Shown here: piece after piece, positions 43,860-54,606 of the stretch
How the letters are laid out: every line of letters starts with the position of its first letter
Position numbering within the stretch: position 1 is the stretch's first letter
Assembly (NCBI RefSeq): GCF_004353185.1
Contig: NZ_SMUS01000015.1
Coordinates: 1-64,000, forward strand
Reading direction: 5' to 3'
DNA: 64,000 bases
From: Clostridium cuniculi
Lineage (GTDB): Bacteria > Bacillota > Clostridia > Clostridiales > Clostridiaceae
Notes under the pieces: generated by a model
Seen by the model: the letters and a program-made list of their open reading frames with translations, nothing else
Databases searched by the model: none
Told to the model about the DNA's origin: nothing
Made by a program: the position numbers and the translations under genes

Positions 43860-44516
43860 ATGTTTACAGGTATAATTGAAGAATTAGGTATTATACAGGA
43901 AATAAAAAAAGGTAGCAAATCTTCAAAATTATTAATTAAAGCAAATAAGGTTTTAGAGAATACAAAGATAGGAGATAGTATTTGTACTAATGGGGTATGC
44001 CTTACTGTAGCATCTTTAAAAACAAATAGTTTTGAAGCCGATGTTATGGCTGAAACATTAAGAAGAAGCAATTTAGGAGATTTAAAGGTAGGAAGTAAAG
44101 TTAACTTAGAAAGAGCATTGTCGTTACAAAGTAGATTAGGTGGTCATATTGTAAGTGGACATATAGATGGAACTGGCGAAATTATTTCATCAATAAAAGA
44201 AGATAATGCTACTTGGGTTACTATAAAAACTACAAATAATATTTTAAGATATATAGTTTTAAAAGGTTCAATAACCATTGATGGTATAAGTTTAACAGTT
44301 GCATATGTAGATGATAAAAGCTTTAAGGTTTCAATAATACCACATACTGCACAGGAAACTACATTATTAAATAAAACTAACGGTGATACAGTTAATCTTG
44401 AATGTGATGTTATTTCTAAATATGTTGAAAAGCTTATGGAGCTTGCACCTATGGATAAATGTAATAAAAGTGCATCAATAACAGAAGATTTTTTGAAGAT
44501 AAATGGATTTTTTTAA
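43860..44516 (+). CDS. ribE: Riboflavin synthase alpha chain
   Basis: 218 residues made of two lumazine-binding repeats. The start MFTGIIEELG is diagnostic, and each repeat has a GDS(I)CTNGVCLTV or GSITIDGISLTV block. It joins two molecules of dimethylribityllumazine to riboflavin. Starts 11 bases after ribD, RBS TAGGTGGTG. Confidence 0.96.
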   Translation: MFTGIIEELGIIQEIKKGSKSSKLLIKANKVLENTKIGDSICTNGVCLTVASLKTNSFEADVMAETLRRSNLGDLKVGSKVNLERALSLQSRLGGHIVSGHIDGTGEIISSIKEDNATWVTIKTTNNILRYIVLKGSITIDGISLTVAYVDDKSFKVSIIPHTAQETTLLNKTNGDTVNLECDVISKYVEKLMELAPMDKCNKSASITEDFLKINGFF

Positions 44517-44537
44517 AGTGAAAGGAAGTATGTAAAT

Positions 44538-45740
44538 ATGTATAAATTTAATACAATTGAAGATGCGATTAAAGAGATAAAGGAAGGAAAAATTATTATT
44601 GTTGTTGATAATCCAGATAGAGAAAACGAAGGAGACTTATTAATGGCAGCAGAAAAAGTTACAGGTGAAGCTATAAACTTTATGGCTAAATATGGACGTG
44701 GACTTATTTGTATGCCAGTTGAAGAAAAAAGATTAAAGAGACTAAAAATAGGACCAATGGTTGAAAAAAATACAGATAATCATGAAACTGCTTTTACCGT
44801 GGCTATTGATCATATTGATACAACTACCGGTATATCTGCTTTTGAAAGAGCCTTAACAATTCAAAAGGTATTAGATGAAAGCTCAAAACCAGATGATTTT
44901 AGGAGACCAGGACATGTATTTCCTTTAATAGCTAAAAAAGGTGGGGTATTAGAAAGAAATGGTCATACAGAAGCAGCAGTAGATTTGCCTAAACTTGCTG
45001 GATTAAAAGGTGCTGGAGTTATATGTGAAATTATGAAGGATGATGGGACCATGGCTAGAACATCAGATTTAATAAAATTTGCAAATGAGCATAATTTGAA
45101 AATAATTACAATTAAAAACTTAATTGAATATAGAAGAAAAATGGAGGAGAAAGAAACTTTAGTAGAAAGAGTAGTAGAAACTAAAATGCCAACTAGATAT
45201 GGTGATTTTAAAATGTTTGGCTTTATAAATAAGTTAAATGGTGAACATCATGTTGCTTTAGTTAAGGGTGAAATAAATAAAAAGACTGAAGTATTAACTA
45301 GAGTACATTCTGAATGTTTAACAGGAGATGCTCTAGGCTCTAAGAGATGTGATTGTGGAGAACAATATGATGCAGCTATGAAGAGAATTGCTGAAGAAGG
45401 CTGCGGAATTTTACTTTATATGAGGCAAGAGGGAAGAGGAATAGGACTTATAAATAAATTAAAGGCTTATTCACTTCAAGATAAAGGATTTGACACTGTA
45501 GAAGCAAATGAAATGTTAGGTTTTCCCGCAGACATGAGAAGTTACGATGTTGCAGCTGCAATTTTAAAGGATTTAGGTGTTTCTAAAGTTAATTTAATGA
45601 CTAATAATCCAAGAAAGATAGATGGATTAGAAAGGTATGGCATAGAAATTGTAAATAGAGTTCCAATTAAAATGAATCACAACGAAAAAAATGAGTTTTA
45701 CTTGCAAACTAAAAAAGAAAAACTTGGACATATACTTTAA
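44538..45740 (+). CDS. ribBA: Bifunctional DHBP synthase / GTP cyclohydrolase II
   Basis: 400 residues. The N-terminal DHBP synthase (to about 200) has [11 protein letters not shown] and the acidic active site. The C-terminal GTP cyclohydrolase II has the zinc cysteines in [18 protein letters not shown] and RQEGRGIGL. It supplies both building blocks of the pathway from ribulose 5-phosphate and GTP. RBS AAAGGAAG. Confidence 0.96.
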   Translation: MYKFNTIEDAIKEIKEGKIIIVVDNPDRENEGDLLMAAEKVTGEAINFMAKYGRGLICMPVEEKRLKRLKIGPMVEKNTDNHETAFTVAIDHIDTTTGISAFERALTIQKVLDESSKPDDFRRPGHVFPLIAKKGGVLERNGHTEAAVDLPKLAGLKGAGVICEIMKDDGTMARTSDLIKFANEHNLKIITIKNLIEYRRKMEEKETLVERVVETKMPTRYGDFKMFGFINKLNGEHHVALVKGEINKKTEVLTRVHSECLTGDALGSKRCDCGEQYDAAMKRIAEEGCGILLYMRQEGRGIGLINKLKAYSLQDKGFDTVEANEMLGFPADMRSYDVAAAILKDLGVSKVNLMTNNPRKIDGLERYGIEIVNRVPIKMNHNEKNEFYLQTKKEKLGHIL

Positions 45741-45806
45741 AATTATTAGATAAATTATGAATTAAAAATTTATATAAAATAAATTAAATTTTAGGAGGAA
45801 AAATAA

Positions 45807-46268
45807 ATGAGAATATTAGAAGGAAATTTAGTGGCACAAGGGCTTAAAGTTGGAATAGTGGTAGGAAGATTTAATGAATTTATAGTATCAAAGTTATTAG
45901 GTGGAGCTTTAGATGGATTAAAAAGACATGGAGTAGATGAAAATAATATTGATGTTGCGTGGGTTCCAGGAGCATTTGAGATACCATTAGTAGCAAAGAA
46001 AATGGCAAAAAATGATAAATATGATGTAGTAATTTGCTTAGGTGCAGTTATAAAGGGATTAACTCCTCATTTTGATTATGTTTGTGCTGAAGCTTCAAAA
46101 GGAATTGCAAGTGTATCACTTCAAACTGAAAAGCCAGTAATATTTGGAGTATTAACTACAGATAGCATAGAACAAGCTATAGAAAGAGCTGGTACTAAAT
46201 CAGGTAATAAGGGATACGATGCAGCGGTTACGGCTATTGAAATGGTTAACCTTTTAAAGAACTTCTAG
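45807..46268 (+). CDS. ribH: 6,7-dimethyl-8-ribityllumazine synthase
   Basis: 153 residues, with [23 protein letters not shown] and [14 protein letters not shown] (catalytic His) of the lumazine synthase family. It forms an icosahedral or pentameric shell enzyme that supplies riboflavin synthase. RBS AGGAGG. The HAD gene follows by three bases. Confidence 0.96.
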   Translation: MRILEGNLVAQGLKVGIVVGRFNEFIVSKLLGGALDGLKRHGVDENNIDVAWVPGAFEIPLVAKKMAKNDKYDVVICLGAVIKGLTPHFDYVCAEASKGIASVSLQTEKPVIFGVLTTDSIEQAIERAGTKSGNKGYDAAVTAIEMVNLLKNF

Positions 46269-46271
46269 TCT

Positions 46272-46919
46272 ATGAAATACATTATTTTTGATTATGATGG
46301 CACTCTGCATAATAGTATAAAAATATATAAACCTTCTTTTATGAAAGCTTATGATTATTTAGTTGCTAATGGTTATGCAAAGAAAAGAGAGTTTGAAGAA
46401 GAAGAAATAAGTAAGTTTCTTGGTTTAAGTGCAAAGGATATGTGGAATACATTTATGCCTAATCTGCCAAAGTGTGAAAAAGAGAAGTGTAGTTCAATTA
46501 TAGGACAAGCTATGATTGAATATATAGATAAAGGAGAAGCTCAGTTATATGATGGTGCTATTGAAACACTTAATAAATTAAATGAATATGGATATAAATT
46601 AATATTTTTAAGTAATTGTAAGTCTAGTTATATGAATAAACATATAGAAAAATTTAATTTAAATAAGTATTTTATAGATTTTTATTGTAGTGAAGATTTT
46701 GACTTTATTCCTAAGTATGAAATTTTTAAGTTTATTAAGGAAAAGTACCAAGGAGATTTTATTGTTGTTGGTGATAGATTTGTTGATGTAGAATTGGCAA
46801 AAAAGCATAATTTATTTTCTATTGGTTGTAGTTATGGCTATGGAAATGATGATGAACTTAAAGATGCTGATTATATTATAGAGAATATTAAGGATATTAT
46901 CCATATATTAGGGATATAG
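46272..46919 (+). CDS. HAD-superfamily phosphatase, candidate riboflavin-pathway phosphatase
   Basis: 215 residues, with HAD motif I DYDGTLHNS, motif II LSNCK, and motifs III/IV near KYEIF and GDRFVDVELA. A cap domain lies at about 20-90. Located 3 bases behind ribH with no RBS gap, so co-translated with it. The dephosphorylation step between RibD and RibH is done by HAD enzymes (YcsE and relatives in Bacillus), so this is a natural candidate. It could instead be a general phosphoglycolate phosphatase. Confidence 0.82.
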   Translation: MKYIIFDYDGTLHNSIKIYKPSFMKAYDYLVANGYAKKREFEEEEISKFLGLSAKDMWNTFMPNLPKCEKEKCSSIIGQAMIEYIDKGEAQLYDGAIETLNKLNEYGYKLIFLSNCKSSYMNKHIEKFNLNKYFIDFYCSEDFDFIPKYEIFKFIKEKYQGDFIVVGDRFVDVELAKKHNLFSIGCSYGYGNDDELKDADYIIENIKDIIHILGI

Positions 46920-46944
46920 CTTTTATTAGCTATATCTCTTTTAA
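46911..46944 (+). terminator. Intrinsic terminator after the riboflavin operon
   Basis: GGATATAGCT (46912-46921) pairs with AGCTATATCT (46928-46937), overlapping the HAD stop codon and followed by CTTTT. Confidence 0.8.
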
Positions 46945-47035
46945 AAAAGTTAATAGTAGATATATTAAAGGAATAATGGTAGTACATGTAGAATAAAAGA
47001 AATATGGTATATGGGTGTTTATAAGGAGGTGTATT

Positions 47036-47806
47036 ATGACAATTATTAAAAATGAAATACCAATATTAGAATATGATGATAATGAACTTTCAGTTATAAT
47101 GCCTAATCATGAGAAATTAGAGTTAAAACTACCTAAGAAAGCAGTCTTTGCTTTTTTAGGTAAGCATATTGATGAGTATGCTAATAAACACAATTGTAAG
47201 GTAGTTGCCGAATTTGAATCAGCAACTAAATCATATCCTATATACATAACTAATTATAAAGGCTATGAAATATGTTTATGTCAAGCTCCTGTAGGTTCTG
47301 CACCAGCAACTCAAATATTAGATTGGTTAATTAGTTATGGAGTTAAAGAAGTAATATCGGCTGGTTCATGTGGTGCGTTGATTGATATACCAGAAAACAC
47401 TTTTTTAGTTCCAACAAAGGCATTAAGAGATGAGGGAACTTCATATCATTATTTAAAACCTTCAAGATTTATTGAGTTAAATCCAATTGGATTAAAAGCT
47501 ATTGAATTTGCATTAAATGAAAATAATTATTCATATATAGAATGCATAACATGGAGTACTGATGGTTTTTTTAGAGAGACTAAAGATAAGGTTGATTATA
47601 GAAGAAGTGAGGGGTGCTCTGTTGTTGAAATGGAATGCTCAGCCTTAGCAGCATGTTCTAGTTTTAGGAACATAATATTTGGACAAATTTTATTTACAGC
47701 AGATACATTGGCTGATATAGAAAATTATGATGAGAGAGGCTGGGGTGGAGATTCATTTGAGATTGCTTTATCTTTATGCCTAGATTCTGTTATTAGTATA
47801 AAATGA
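47036..47806 (+). CDS. Nucleoside phosphorylase (PNP/UDP family)
   Basis: 256 residues from ATG 47036, with AAGGAGG eight bases upstream; ATG 47015 precedes it and is rejected. GSAPATQILDWLISYGVKEV, AGSCGAL and the C-terminal VVEMECSALAA are the family motifs for phosphate and nucleoside binding. It splits nucleosides by phosphorolysis; uridine or purine specificity cannot be set by eye. It lies convergent with birA. Confidence 0.88.
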   Translation: MTIIKNEIPILEYDDNELSVIMPNHEKLELKLPKKAVFAFLGKHIDEYANKHNCKVVAEFESATKSYPIYITNYKGYEICLCQAPVGSAPATQILDWLISYGVKEVISAGSCGALIDIPENTFLVPTKALRDEGTSYHYLKPSRFIELNPIGLKAIEFALNENNYSYIECITWSTDGFFRETKDKVDYRRSEGCSVVEMECSALAACSSFRNIIFGQILFTADTLADIENYDERGWGGDSFEIALSLCLDSVISIK

Positions 47807-47841
47807 TTTAAATATTTAAATTACTTTGATCATTCCAAAGA

Positions 47842-47895
47842 AGTCTGTATCAAAACTTATATATAAGTATTTTGATGCAGACTCTATTTATATTG
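47842..47895. terminator. Bidirectional terminator between nucleoside phosphorylase and birA
   Basis: A 14-bp stem with one G-U pair (47842-47855 with 47870-47883) lies in the gap between the two convergent genes, serving either strand. Confidence 0.7.
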
Positions 47896-47950
47896 TTTTT
47901 GAATTTTCATTAACATAATGGATAATTTGAATAACAATAAACTTTTCTAT

Positions 47951-48928
47951 TTAACTCAACCTCCTAATACTTATTTCACCTGAATTTAATATTTTTATAG
48001 AGCCATCATCATGTTTTATTACTAAAGAACCATCATTATTTATATCAATAGCCCTACCCTTGGAATAAATTCCACCACTTGTATACATTATCTCTTGATT
48101 TAGAATAATACTTCTTTTCTTATATTCTGAAATAAAGTTATATTCTTTAATTTTGGGAATAATACTTAAAATATTATTTAGTATTTCTGCACAAAGTATA
48201 TTTCTATTTATACCATTACTATTACCTTTATAAAGAGAGTCTGCGATTTCTTTAAGGTCATCTGGGAAATTATCCTTAGGATTATTAAAATTAATTCCTA
48301 TTCCTAAAATTAAGTAGTCGATAGTTCCACTTTCAAAATTAGTTGAAGCTTCAGTTAAGATACCTCCTACTTTTTTATTATTTATATAAATATCATTTAT
48401 CCATTTAATTTGACATTCTATACCTGTAACTTTATGTATTGCATCACATATGGCTACAGATGAAGAGGTTGTAATTAGTACTGAATCCATTGCTGTTAGA
48501 TTTGGACGTAATACAATACTCATATAAATACCTGTATTAGCTGGAGAGTAAAATGTTCTTCCCATTCTACCTTTACCTGCTGTTTGTTCTTCTGAAATAA
48601 CAACAGTTCCGTGTTTGGCCCCAGTTAAAACTAATTTTTTTGCAACTTCATTAGTAGAGGAAGTTGTTTTATAAGTATATATATCTATATTTGAAAATTC
48701 TTTATTTAAATATAGAGAAATACCTTCTTTAGATATAAGATCAGTATTATCAGCTAGAGAATAACCTCTATTTGTTACAGCATTAATATTATATCCATCA
48801 TCTCTTAATGAATTTATAGCTTTCCAAATTGAAGTTCTTGATAGATTTAAAGTTTTGGCGATTTCAGCACCAGAAACTGTTTTTCCTTTATTTTCTTCTA
48901 AAACTTTTAAAACTTTACTTTTTAACAT
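47951..48928 (-). CDS. birA: Biotin-[acetyl-CoA carboxylase] ligase / biotin repressor
   Basis: 325 residues. The N-terminal winged helix (about 1-60, SGAEIAKTLNLSRTSIWKAI) is followed by the ligase core with KTTSSTNEVAK, EEQTAGKGRMGRTFYSP and KWINDIYINNKKVGGIL, and the C-terminal SH3-like domain. It attaches biotin to carboxylase subunits and, with the DNA-binding domain, should repress biotin genes. RBS AGGAGG on the minus strand. No biotin genes occur in this window. Confidence 0.95.
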   Translation of the reverse strand: MLKSKVLKVLEENKGKTVSGAEIAKTLNLSRTSIWKAINSLRDDGYNINAVTNRGYSLADNTDLISKEGISLYLNKEFSNIDIYTYKTTSSTNEVAKKLVLTGAKHGTVVISEEQTAGKGRMGRTFYSPANTGIYMSIVLRPNLTAMDSVLITTSSSVAICDAIHKVTGIECQIKWINDIYINNKKVGGILTEASTNFESGTIDYLILGIGINFNNPKDNFPDDLKEIADSLYKGNSNGINRNILCAEILNNILSIIPKIKEYNFISEYKKRSIILNQEIMYTSGGIYSKGRAIDINNDGSLVIKHDDGSIKILNSGEISIRRLS

Positions 48929-48951
48929 AATAAATTACCTCCTAGAAAAAA

Positions 48952-48980
48952 ATTATATCGACTCAAAAATATTTCGTCAA
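48952..48980 (-). promoter_or_regulatory. Promoter of birA
   Basis: On the minus strand TTGACG (48980-48975), 17 bp, TATAAT (48957-48952), just before the AGGAGG of birA. Confidence 0.85.
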
Positions 48981-49010
48981 TCAAAATATTAAAAATGGTT
49001 AACAATAAAA

Positions 49011-49385
49011 AGTGAATATATAAAAAAGAAGATTATGTCTATGTATACTGATCCTAATCATATAAGTGTAAATGATCCTGGAAATGTTGAAAATAATATT
49101 GTCTTTACTTATCTAGATGCATTTTGTAGAGAAAAAGATAAATTAAAGGAAATGAAGGAACATTATCAAAGGGGTGGGCTTGGTGATGTAAAAGTAAAAA
49201 AATATTTAAATGAAATAATTCAAGCAGAATTGAAGCCAATAAGAAATAATCGAAAAATGTATGAAAGTGACATCGGTTATGTATATGATATTTTAAAGGA
49301 AGGGAGTATTAATGCTAGAGAGTTAGCTTCAAATACTTTATTAGAAGTTAGGAAAGCAATAGGATTAGAGTATTTTACAAAATAG
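49011..49385 (+). pseudogene. 5'-truncated tryptophanyl-tRNA synthetase remnant
   Basis: From about 49011 the frame encodes IKKKIMSMYTDPNHISV and continues with VEDPG-like NDPGNVENNIVFTYLDAF and GGLGDVKVKKYLNEI, the C-terminal third of TrpRS. The Rossmann core, HIGH and KMSKS motifs are missing; homology stops right after the KMSKS region, next to the birA promoter. ATG 49035 opens a stop-free 116-codon frame, with only a weak RBS. It may be a recent remnant, or a translated fragment of unknown use. Confidence 0.8.
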
Positions 49386-49460
49386 TATTAATGTGACAAC
49401 ATCAAAAAAAATCTATATAATATTAACTGAAGTAAAGATAAAAGAGAGGTATGATTTAAA

Positions 49461-49877
49461 ATGGGAATAAGAAAAAATAAAGCAATAGAGTTGCATAGTA
49501 ATAGATACACATGTTCTCAAGCTGTAGCATGTGCTTTTTGTGATTTGGTTGATGTAGATGAAACTACAATGAAAGAAGTAGTTAAAAGATATAGTGGTGG
49601 AGCATATAAAGTATGTGGAGCTGTAATGGGAGCATATGTAATAGTTAACTATTTAAATGGAAATGTGAATCCAGAAAATCCTGCAGAACCAATTAAAGAT
49701 GATATGGAGCTTTTAAATGAAATTGAAAGAAGATTTAAGGAAAAAAATACTTCAGTTATGTGTAAAGAGTTAAAGGGTATTACTACAGGAACAATTTTAC
49801 GTTCTTGTAGAGGTTGTGTAGAAGATGCAGCAGAAATTCTAGAAGAATTAGTAGATGAGAAATTGAATATGTATTAA
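49461..49877 (+). CDS. C_GCAxxG_C_C family redox protein
   Basis: 138 residues with the family cysteines in YTCSQAVACAF, VCGAVMGAY, MCKELKG and SCRGCVEDAA. Members (also called Split-Soret/DVU-like C-GCAxxG-C-C proteins) probably bind a metal or cluster, or act in thiol redox reactions. No partner gene is visible. RBS AAAGAGAGG. Confidence 0.85.
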   Translation: MGIRKNKAIELHSNRYTCSQAVACAFCDLVDVDETTMKEVVKRYSGGAYKVCGAVMGAYVIVNYLNGNVNPENPAEPIKDDMELLNEIERRFKEKNTSVMCKELKGITTGTILRSCRGCVEDAAEILEELVDEKLNMY

Positions 49878-50014
49878 TTCTTTTATAGTTATAATATTAG
49901 TATAGATTTTATTTTAAATAGAAAAATAAAGAAATTAATGGAACTTTTTATGTAATATATACGTCTAATAAGTATAAATTAAATTTTTTGTTGTAATTAT
50001 GGGGTGTAAGAGGC

Positions 50015-50215
50015 GTGTGGAAGAAATTAATTTTATCAGAGAAAGATTATGAATATTTAACAAAAGGATTAGCTAGTGGAGTTGGGATAGGAATAATAAT
50101 AGGAGCTTTAGTAGGAGATGTTTTATTTTTCTTTGCACTTGGAGGCGTTTTAGGAATAATAGGATCAGGTATATTTTCATTTTATAAAAAGTTTAAAGTA
50201 GAGAATAAAATTTAA
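50015..50215 (+). CDS. Small two-helix membrane protein
   Basis: 66 residues from GTG 50015 (GGGGTG nine bases upstream). After a cytoplasmic start it has two hydrophobic helices rich in Gly (GVGIGIIIGALVGDV and ALGGVLGIIGSGIF), a glycine-zipper-like hairpin. Function not recognised. Confidence 0.6.
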   Translation: MWKKLILSEKDYEYLTKGLASGVGIGIIIGALVGDVLFFFALGGVLGIIGSGIFSFYKKFKVENKI

Positions 50216-50232
50216 TATTATTTATAAAAAAT

Positions 50233-50279
50233 AGATTATATTTGGTAATTATTTGTTAGTAAATATAATCTTTTTTTAT
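50233..50279 (+). terminator. Intrinsic terminator
   Basis: An 11-bp stem (50233-50243 with 50261-50271) runs into TTTTTTT. Confidence 0.85.
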
Positions 50280-50408
50280 TTATATAAATAAAGAATGTTT
50301 TAAGTTAATCTAATTAACATATAAAATTAATATATAGGATCCAATATGATTATTTTAATAATTTGTGGTAAAATATATAAAATTATAGTAAAAAAGGAGA
50401 AATAAAAA

Positions 50409-50726
50409 ATGGAAAATACTATAAATAGAATAAGAAAATTCAGAACAGATAGAGAATGGGATCAATTTCATTCACCATCTAATTTAGCAAAGGCAATTTC
50501 TATAGAAGCTGCAGAGCTATTAGAGGAGTTTTTGTGGGATAATGAAAATTATAATAAACAAAATGTTGAAGAAGAATTAGCTGATGTTATGGTCTATTGT
50601 TTACATATGGCTGATGCTTTAAATGTTGATATTAATGAAATTATTAATAAAAAGATGGATAAAAACGAGAAAAAATATCCAGTTGAAAAAGCTAAAGGAA
50701 ATAGTAAAAAGTATACTGAATTATAA
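50409..50726 (+). CDS. MazG-like nucleotide pyrophosphohydrolase
   Basis: 105 residues. EAAELLEEFLWD and EELADVMVYCLHMADAL are the paired acidic helix motifs of the MazG/RS21-C6 all-alpha NTP pyrophosphatases, which bind magnesium and hydrolyse (d)NTPs to monophosphates. It may clean up non-standard nucleotides. RBS AAAGGAG. Confidence 0.88.
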   Translation: MENTINRIRKFRTDREWDQFHSPSNLAKAISIEAAELLEEFLWDNENYNKQNVEEELADVMVYCLHMADALNVDINEIINKKMDKNEKKYPVEKAKGNSKKYTEL

Positions 50727-50809
50727 TTTTATATTTATATATATATTGTAAATAAAATTAAAGAAATGTATAATTATTCTAAAATTTAAAAGTAAAGGCA
50801 GGAAAGCAA

Positions 50810-53800
50810 ATGAATAGGGGCAATTTAATTGATATTTTAAAAAAGAAAATAGTAGTTCTTGATGGAGCTATGGGAACAAGTATACAAAGTTTCAAGTTAA
50901 CTGAAGAAGATTACAGAGGGGAACTTCTTAAAAATTTTAATAAAGAACAAAAAGGTAATAATGATTTATTATCTATAACAAAACCAGAAGTTATAAAGGA
51001 AATACATAGGGGATTTTTAGAGGCTGGCTCAGATATAATTGAAACAAATACGTTTAGTTCAACTAGTATTTCTCAGGCAGATTATGAATTAACTCATTTA
51101 GTTTATGATTTAAACTACAAATCAGCAAGGCTTGCACGAGAAATAGCTGATGAATTTACAGAAAAAAATCCAGAGAAACCAAGATTTGTTGCTGGGTCTG
51201 TAGGACCTACCAATAAAACAGCATCTTTATCACCAGATGTAGAAAATCCAGGTTATAGAAATATAACTTTTGATGAACTTGTGGAAGCGTATAGTGAACA
51301 AATTTCTGCACTTATGGATGGTGGGATAGATTGTGTATTAATAGAAACTATTTTTGATACATTAAATGCTAGAGCAGCTATAGTTGCAGCAAATAATGTT
51401 TATAAAATAAAAGGAAGAAGTCTTCCTATAATGATTTCAGGTACTTTAACTGATAAATCAGGAAGAACCTTATCAGGTCAAAAATTAGAAGCTTTTGCAC
51501 AATCAATTAGAAATGAAAATGTTATTTCTATAGGATTAAACTGTTCTTTTGGGGGAGAGGATATAATACCATTTATAAAAGAACTAGCAAATACCCAAGA
51601 TATGTTTATATCTGTTTATCCTAATGCAGGATTACCTAATATTTTAGGAGAATACGATGAATCACCTAATGTAACGGCAGGGTTTATAAGACAATTAGCT
51701 GAAGAAAAGCAAGTTAATATAGTAGGTGGATGCTGTGGAACAACAGCAAGTCATATAAAAGCAATAGCTGATGCTGTAGAGAATTTAGAACCTAGATTAA
51801 TTCCTGAAATAAAAAAAGAAAGTATATATTGTGGACTTGAAATAGTTAGAAGTAGTAAAGAAAATAACTTCATAAACATAGGGGAAAGAACTAATGTTGC
51901 TGGTTCAGCTAAATTTGCAAGACTTATTAGAGAGAAAAAATATGAAGAAGCCTTATCTATAGCAAAAGATCAAGTAGAAAATGGTGCTCAAATAATAGAT
52001 GTTAATTTTGACGATGGCTTACTAGATAGTGCTAAAGAAATGGAGTATTTTTTAAAACTATTAGCATCTGAACCTGATATATCTTCAAGACCTATAATGA
52101 TAGATTCATCAAGATGGGAAGTTATTGAAGCTGGTCTTAAAAGTATTCAAGGAAAACCTATAGTAAACTCTATTTCTTTAAAAAACGGAGAAGAAGAATT
52201 CCTAAATCATGCAAAAGTTATTAAAGAATTTGGAGCAGCTGTTGTAGTAATGGCATTTGATGAAAATGGACAGGCAGATACTTTTGAAAGAAAAAAGGAA
52301 ATATGTGCTAGGGCATATGATTTATTAGTTAATAAATTAAATTTTCCACCACAAGATATAATCTTTGATCCAAATATTTTAGCAATTGCTACAGGAATAG
52401 AGGAGCATGATAATTATGCTGTTGATTTTATAAATGCAACTAAATGGATAAAAGAAAATCTTCCATATGCTAAAGTTTCAGGAGGAGTTTCTAATTTATC
52501 ATTCTCATTTAGAGGTAATAATACCATAAGAGAAGCTATGCATTCAGTATTTTTATATCATGCAATAGAAGCAGGAATGGATATGGGAATTGTAAATCCA
52601 GGAATGATACAAATTTACGATGATATTCCAAAAGATTTATTAGAACTAGTTGAAGATGTAGTCTTAAATAGACGTAAAGATGCGTCAGAAAGATTATTAG
52701 ATAAAGCAGAGGAGTATAAAAACGGAGCTACCATAACCCAAAACAATAAAAATGCATGGAGAGAAAAAACTTTAGATGAGCGATTAAGTTATTCATTAGT
52801 TAAAGGTATAACTGAATATATTGATGAAGATTTAAAAGAAGCTATTAACAAGTATCCTAAAGCTCTTAATATTATAGAAGGGCCATTAATGAATGGTATG
52901 AATAAAGTTGGAGATCTATTTGGAGATGGAAAAATGTTTTTACCCCAAGTTGTTAAGTCAGCTAGAGTTATGAAAAAAGCTGTTTCATTTTTACTTCCAT
53001 ATATAGAAAAAGATAAAGAACAAGGTGAAACATCTAAAGCAGGAAAAATTCTTTTAGCCACAGTTAAAGGTGATGTTCATGACATTGGTAAAAATATTGT
53101 TGGTGTAGTTCTTGCTTGTAATAACTTTGAAATAATAGACTTAGGAGTTATGGTTCCTTGCGAAGAAATAATAGAAACTGCTATTAAAGAAAATGTAGAT
53201 ATAATCGGTCTAAGTGGTCTTATTACTCCTTCTTTAGATGAAATGTGTCATATAGCATCTGAGATGGAAAAAAGGAATATGAATATACCAATAATAATTG
53301 GAGGCGCTACAACATCAAAACCACATACAGCATTAAAAATAGATCCTAATTATAGTGGCGCAATTGTCTATGGATATGATGCTTCAAAAACAGTTGAAAT
53401 ATGCAAGAATCTTTTAGGGAAAAATAAATATGAATATATTAAGTCTGTTAAAAAAGAGTATGAAGAAATAAGACTGACTTATAATAAATATGAAAAGAAA
53501 ATGATATCACTAGAAGAAGCTAGAGAAAAGAGACTTAAAATAGATTGGAATAATAGAAAGATTTCTAAACCTAATTTTATTGGAATAAAAGAGGTTACTA
53601 ATTATAAAATATCAGATTTAAGACCTTATATTGATTGGACATTCTTCTTTGTAGCATGGGAAATGAAAAAGTTATATCCAGAAATTTTAGAAGATCAAAA
53701 CTATGGAAAAGAAGCTAAAAAGATATTTGATGATGCTAATAGAATGTTAGATTTTATTGAAAAAGATAATATTGTAAATATTAAAGGTGTCTTTGGAATT

Positions 53801-54469
53801 TTTGAGGCCAATTCAAATGGAGATAATATTGAGATATATAATAAAGATAAGAGTTTAGCTACAACATTAAATCTGTTTAGAGAACAAAGAGAAAAAAGTA
53901 AAGGTGAGTATTTATGTCTTTCAGATTTTATTGCACCTAAAGAGTTACAAAAAGAAGATTATATTGGAGGATTTATTGTAACAGCGGGACTTGGGGCAAA
54001 TGAATATGCTAAAAAGTTGGAATTAGAAGGTGATTCTTACAATTCAATTATGTTAAAACTTGTATGTGATAGATTAGCTGAAGCCTTTGCTGAAAAGCTA
54101 CATGAAGATATAAGAAAAGATTATTGGGGATATGAACCAGATGAAAACTTAACTATGAAGGAAATATTAAAAGGTAGCTATAGAGGAATAAGGCCTGCTT
54201 TTGGATATCCATCGCTTATTGATCAAAGTCAAATGAAAAGATTATTTGATGTTTTAGATGGTGAAAATATAACTGGAGTAAAACTTACTGAAAATTATAT
54301 GATGGATCCAGTAGCTTCAGTGTGTGGATTATATTTTGCTTCAGAAGACTCAAGATATTTTAATTCTAATTTAATAGATAAAGATCAAGCTGAAGATTAT
54401 GCAAGAAGATGTGGATGGACTACAGAAGAGTTAGAGAATACTTTACCTAATATATTATCATATAAATAA
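50810..54469 (+). CDS. metH: Cobalamin-dependent methionine synthase
   Basis: 1219 residues with all four modules. The homocysteine domain (to about 330) has the zinc cysteines in GLNCSFGG and GGCCGTT. The pterin-binding domain (about 350-610) has [11 protein letters not shown]. The cobalamin domain has [11 protein letters not shown], whose His ligates cobalt, and the activation domain has [14 protein letters not shown] for SAM. It transfers the methyl group from methyltetrahydrofolate to homocysteine. Full length by comparison with E. coli MetH. RBS AGGAAAG. No B12 or SAM leader is visible in the 83-base gap upstream. Confidence 0.96.
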   Translation: MNRGNLIDILKKKIVVLDGAMGTSIQSFKLTEEDYRGELLKNFNKEQKGNNDLLSITKPEVIKEIHRGFLEAGSDIIETNTFSSTSISQADYELTHLVYDLNYKSARLAREIADEFTEKNPEKPRFVAGSVGPTNKTASLSPDVENPGYRNITFDELVEAYSEQISALMDGGIDCVLIETIFDTLNARAAIVAANNVYKIKGRSLPIMISGTLTDKSGRTLSGQKLEAFAQSIRNENVISIGLNCSFGGEDIIPFIKELANTQDMFISVYPNAGLPNILGEYDESPNVTAGFIRQLAEEKQVNIVGGCCGTTASHIKAIADAVENLEPRLIPEIKKESIYCGLEIVRSSKENNFINIGERTNVAGSAKFARLIREKKYEEALSIAKDQVENGAQIIDVNFDDGLLDSAKEMEYFLKLLASEPDISSRPIMIDSSRWEVIEAGLKSIQGKPIVNSISLKNGEEEFLNHAKVIKEFGAAVVVMAFDENGQADTFERKKEICARAYDLLVNKLNFPPQDIIFDPNILAIATGIEEHDNYAVDFINATKWIKENLPYAKVSGGVSNLSFSFRGNNTIREAMHSVFLYHAIEAGMDMGIVNPGMIQIYDDIPKDLLELVEDVVLNRRKDASERLLDKAEEYKNGATITQNNKNAWREKTLDERLSYSLVKGITEYIDEDLKEAINKYPKALNIIEGPLMNGMNKVGDLFGDGKMFLPQVVKSARVMKKAVSFLLPYIEKDKEQGETSKAGKILLATVKGDVHDIGKNIVGVVLACNNFEIIDLGVMVPCEEIIETAIKENVDIIGLSGLITPSLDEMCHIASEMEKRNMNIPIIIGGATTSKPHTALKIDPNYSGAIVYGYDASKTVEICKNLLGKNKYEYIKSVKKEYEEIRLTYNKYEKKMISLEEAREKRLKIDWNNRKISKPNFIGIKEVTNYKISDLRPYIDWTFFFVAWEMKKLYPEILEDQNYGKEAKKIFDDANRMLDFIEKDNIVNIKGVFGIFEANSNGDNIEIYNKDKSLATTLNLFREQREKSKGEYLCLSDFIAPKELQKEDYIGGFIVTAGLGANEYAKKLELEGDSYNSIMLKLVCDRLAEAFAEKLHEDIRKDYWGYEPDENLTMKEILKGSYRGIRPAFGYPSLIDQSQMKRLFDVLDGENITGVKLTENYMMDPVASVCGLYFASEDSRYFNSNLIDKDQAEDYARRCGWTTEELENTLPNILSYK

Positions 54470-54571
54470 AATCAGCAAAGGAAATTGCTGAAAAATAGAA
54501 TAAATATAATAGAAGAGTTTTTAAATAAATTTTATCCTGAATAGAGTTTTAATTTACAGAATGGTTAATAT

Positions 54572-54606
54572 AAAAAACAGAGTTGAAATTTTCAACTCTG
54601 TTTTTT
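54572..54606. terminator. Bidirectional terminator between metH and a minus-strand gene
   Basis: A near-perfect palindrome of 17 bp per arm, with A runs on the left and T runs on the right, can end transcripts in both directions. Confidence 0.92.

Noticed and set aside
54472-54491. Hairpin directly after metH
   Set aside because: Only 7 bp with no T run on the plus strand; the palindrome at 54572 is the better terminator.
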